Of a stretch of DNA of 5,931 nucleotides, positions 5,859-5,931 are shown piece after piece (the stretch's first letter is position 1; each line of letters starts with the position of its first letter). The DNA lies in contig JAHCKF010000231.1 of assembly GCA_026125925.1 (NCBI GenBank), forward strand, positions 1-5,931, read 5' to 3'. The DNA comes from Pseudolabrys sp. (GTDB taxonomy: Bacteria; Pseudomonadota; Alphaproteobacteria; Rhizobiales; Xanthobacteraceae). Both the position numbers and the translations under genes were made by a program. Under the pieces are notes generated by a model, which saw nothing but the letters and a program-made list of their open reading frames with translations, was not told where the DNA came from and ran no database searches.

Positions 5859-5931
5859 TTGCCCGCCGCCGCCCCCATTCAAGGTAAACGCGCCGCCGTG
5901 ATCGGCGGCGGCCCCGCCGGGCTGATCGCGG
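5859..5931 (+). CDS. FAD/NAD(P)-binding flavoprotein, N-terminal fragment (cut by window edge)
   Basis: Only about 24 codons are visible. The stretch [15 protein letters not shown] is the first strand and glycine-rich turn (GxGxxG) of a dinucleotide-binding Rossmann fold, placed right at the N-terminus as in FAD-dependent oxidoreductases. The frame is closed upstream by TGA at 5847-5849, and the only plausible start after it that leaves a normal N-terminus is TTG at 5859, with a weak GAG (5848-5850) 8 bases before it. The ATG at 5846 is in another frame and stops after 13 codons. The PP_4765/TIGR03862-type flavoprotein family is a guess from the form of the motif. It is divergent from lysS, with 70 bases between the starts. 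Confidence 0.7.
   Translation, partial: MPAAAPIQGKRAAVIGGGPAGLIA

Noticed and set aside
4952..5887. 311-codon frame on the + strand opposite lysS
   Set aside because: It is an Arg/His/Leu/Gly-rich shadow typical of the antisense of a GC-rich gene, while the opposite strand encodes a clear LysRS over the same bases.

Overview
The window is GC-rich, plain chromosomal DNA from what looks like an alphaproteobacterium, most likely Hyphomicrobiales (Bradyrhizobium/Rhodopseudomonas-like). The support is codon usage dominated by G/C third positions, a class I lysyl-tRNA synthetase (common in alphaproteobacteria, rare in most other bacteria), a membrane-type (class 2) PyrD, and a TTGAC-N17-CTATGT promoter resembling the alphaproteobacterial housekeeping consensus. 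The taxonomic call is inference. I see no insertion sequence, CRISPR array, tRNA or rRNA gene, and no gene-free stretch longer than about 205 bases.

Layout, left to right. (1) Positions 2-1234, + strand: the 3' nine-tenths of a DinF-type MATE multidrug transporter, cut by the window edge. (2) Positions 1244-2371, - strand: complete pyrD (quinone-linked dihydroorotate dehydrogenase), convergent with the transporter and only 9 bases from it. (3) Positions 2372-2575: a divergent control region. It holds a near-consensus sigma-70 promoter (GTGACA-N17-TATAAT) for the next gene, overlapped by three copies of the half-site GGTTAT/ATAACC. (4) Positions 2576-3205, + strand: a LexA/CI-like repressor with an N-terminal helix-turn-helix and a C-terminal S24 self-cleaving domain whose cleavage site and Ser/Lys dyad are intact. 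(5) Positions 3346-4098, + strand: an exported alpha-class carbonic anhydrase with a twin-arginine-like signal peptide. (6) Positions 4103-4139: a perfect 17-bp-stem palindrome between convergent genes. (7) Positions 4133-5788, - strand: class I lysyl-tRNA synthetase, with its stop codon inside that palindrome. (8) Positions 5859-5931, + strand: the first 24 codons of an FAD/NAD(P)-binding flavoprotein, cut by the right edge.

Most of these genes are unrelated housekeeping or accessory functions rather than one pathway. The most interesting unit is the S24 repressor with its own promoter and operator-like repeats, transcribed divergently from pyrD. It reads as a self-limiting, possibly DNA-damage-responsive switch that could also affect pyrimidine synthesis. 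I did not find evidence for a wholly new multi-gene system.
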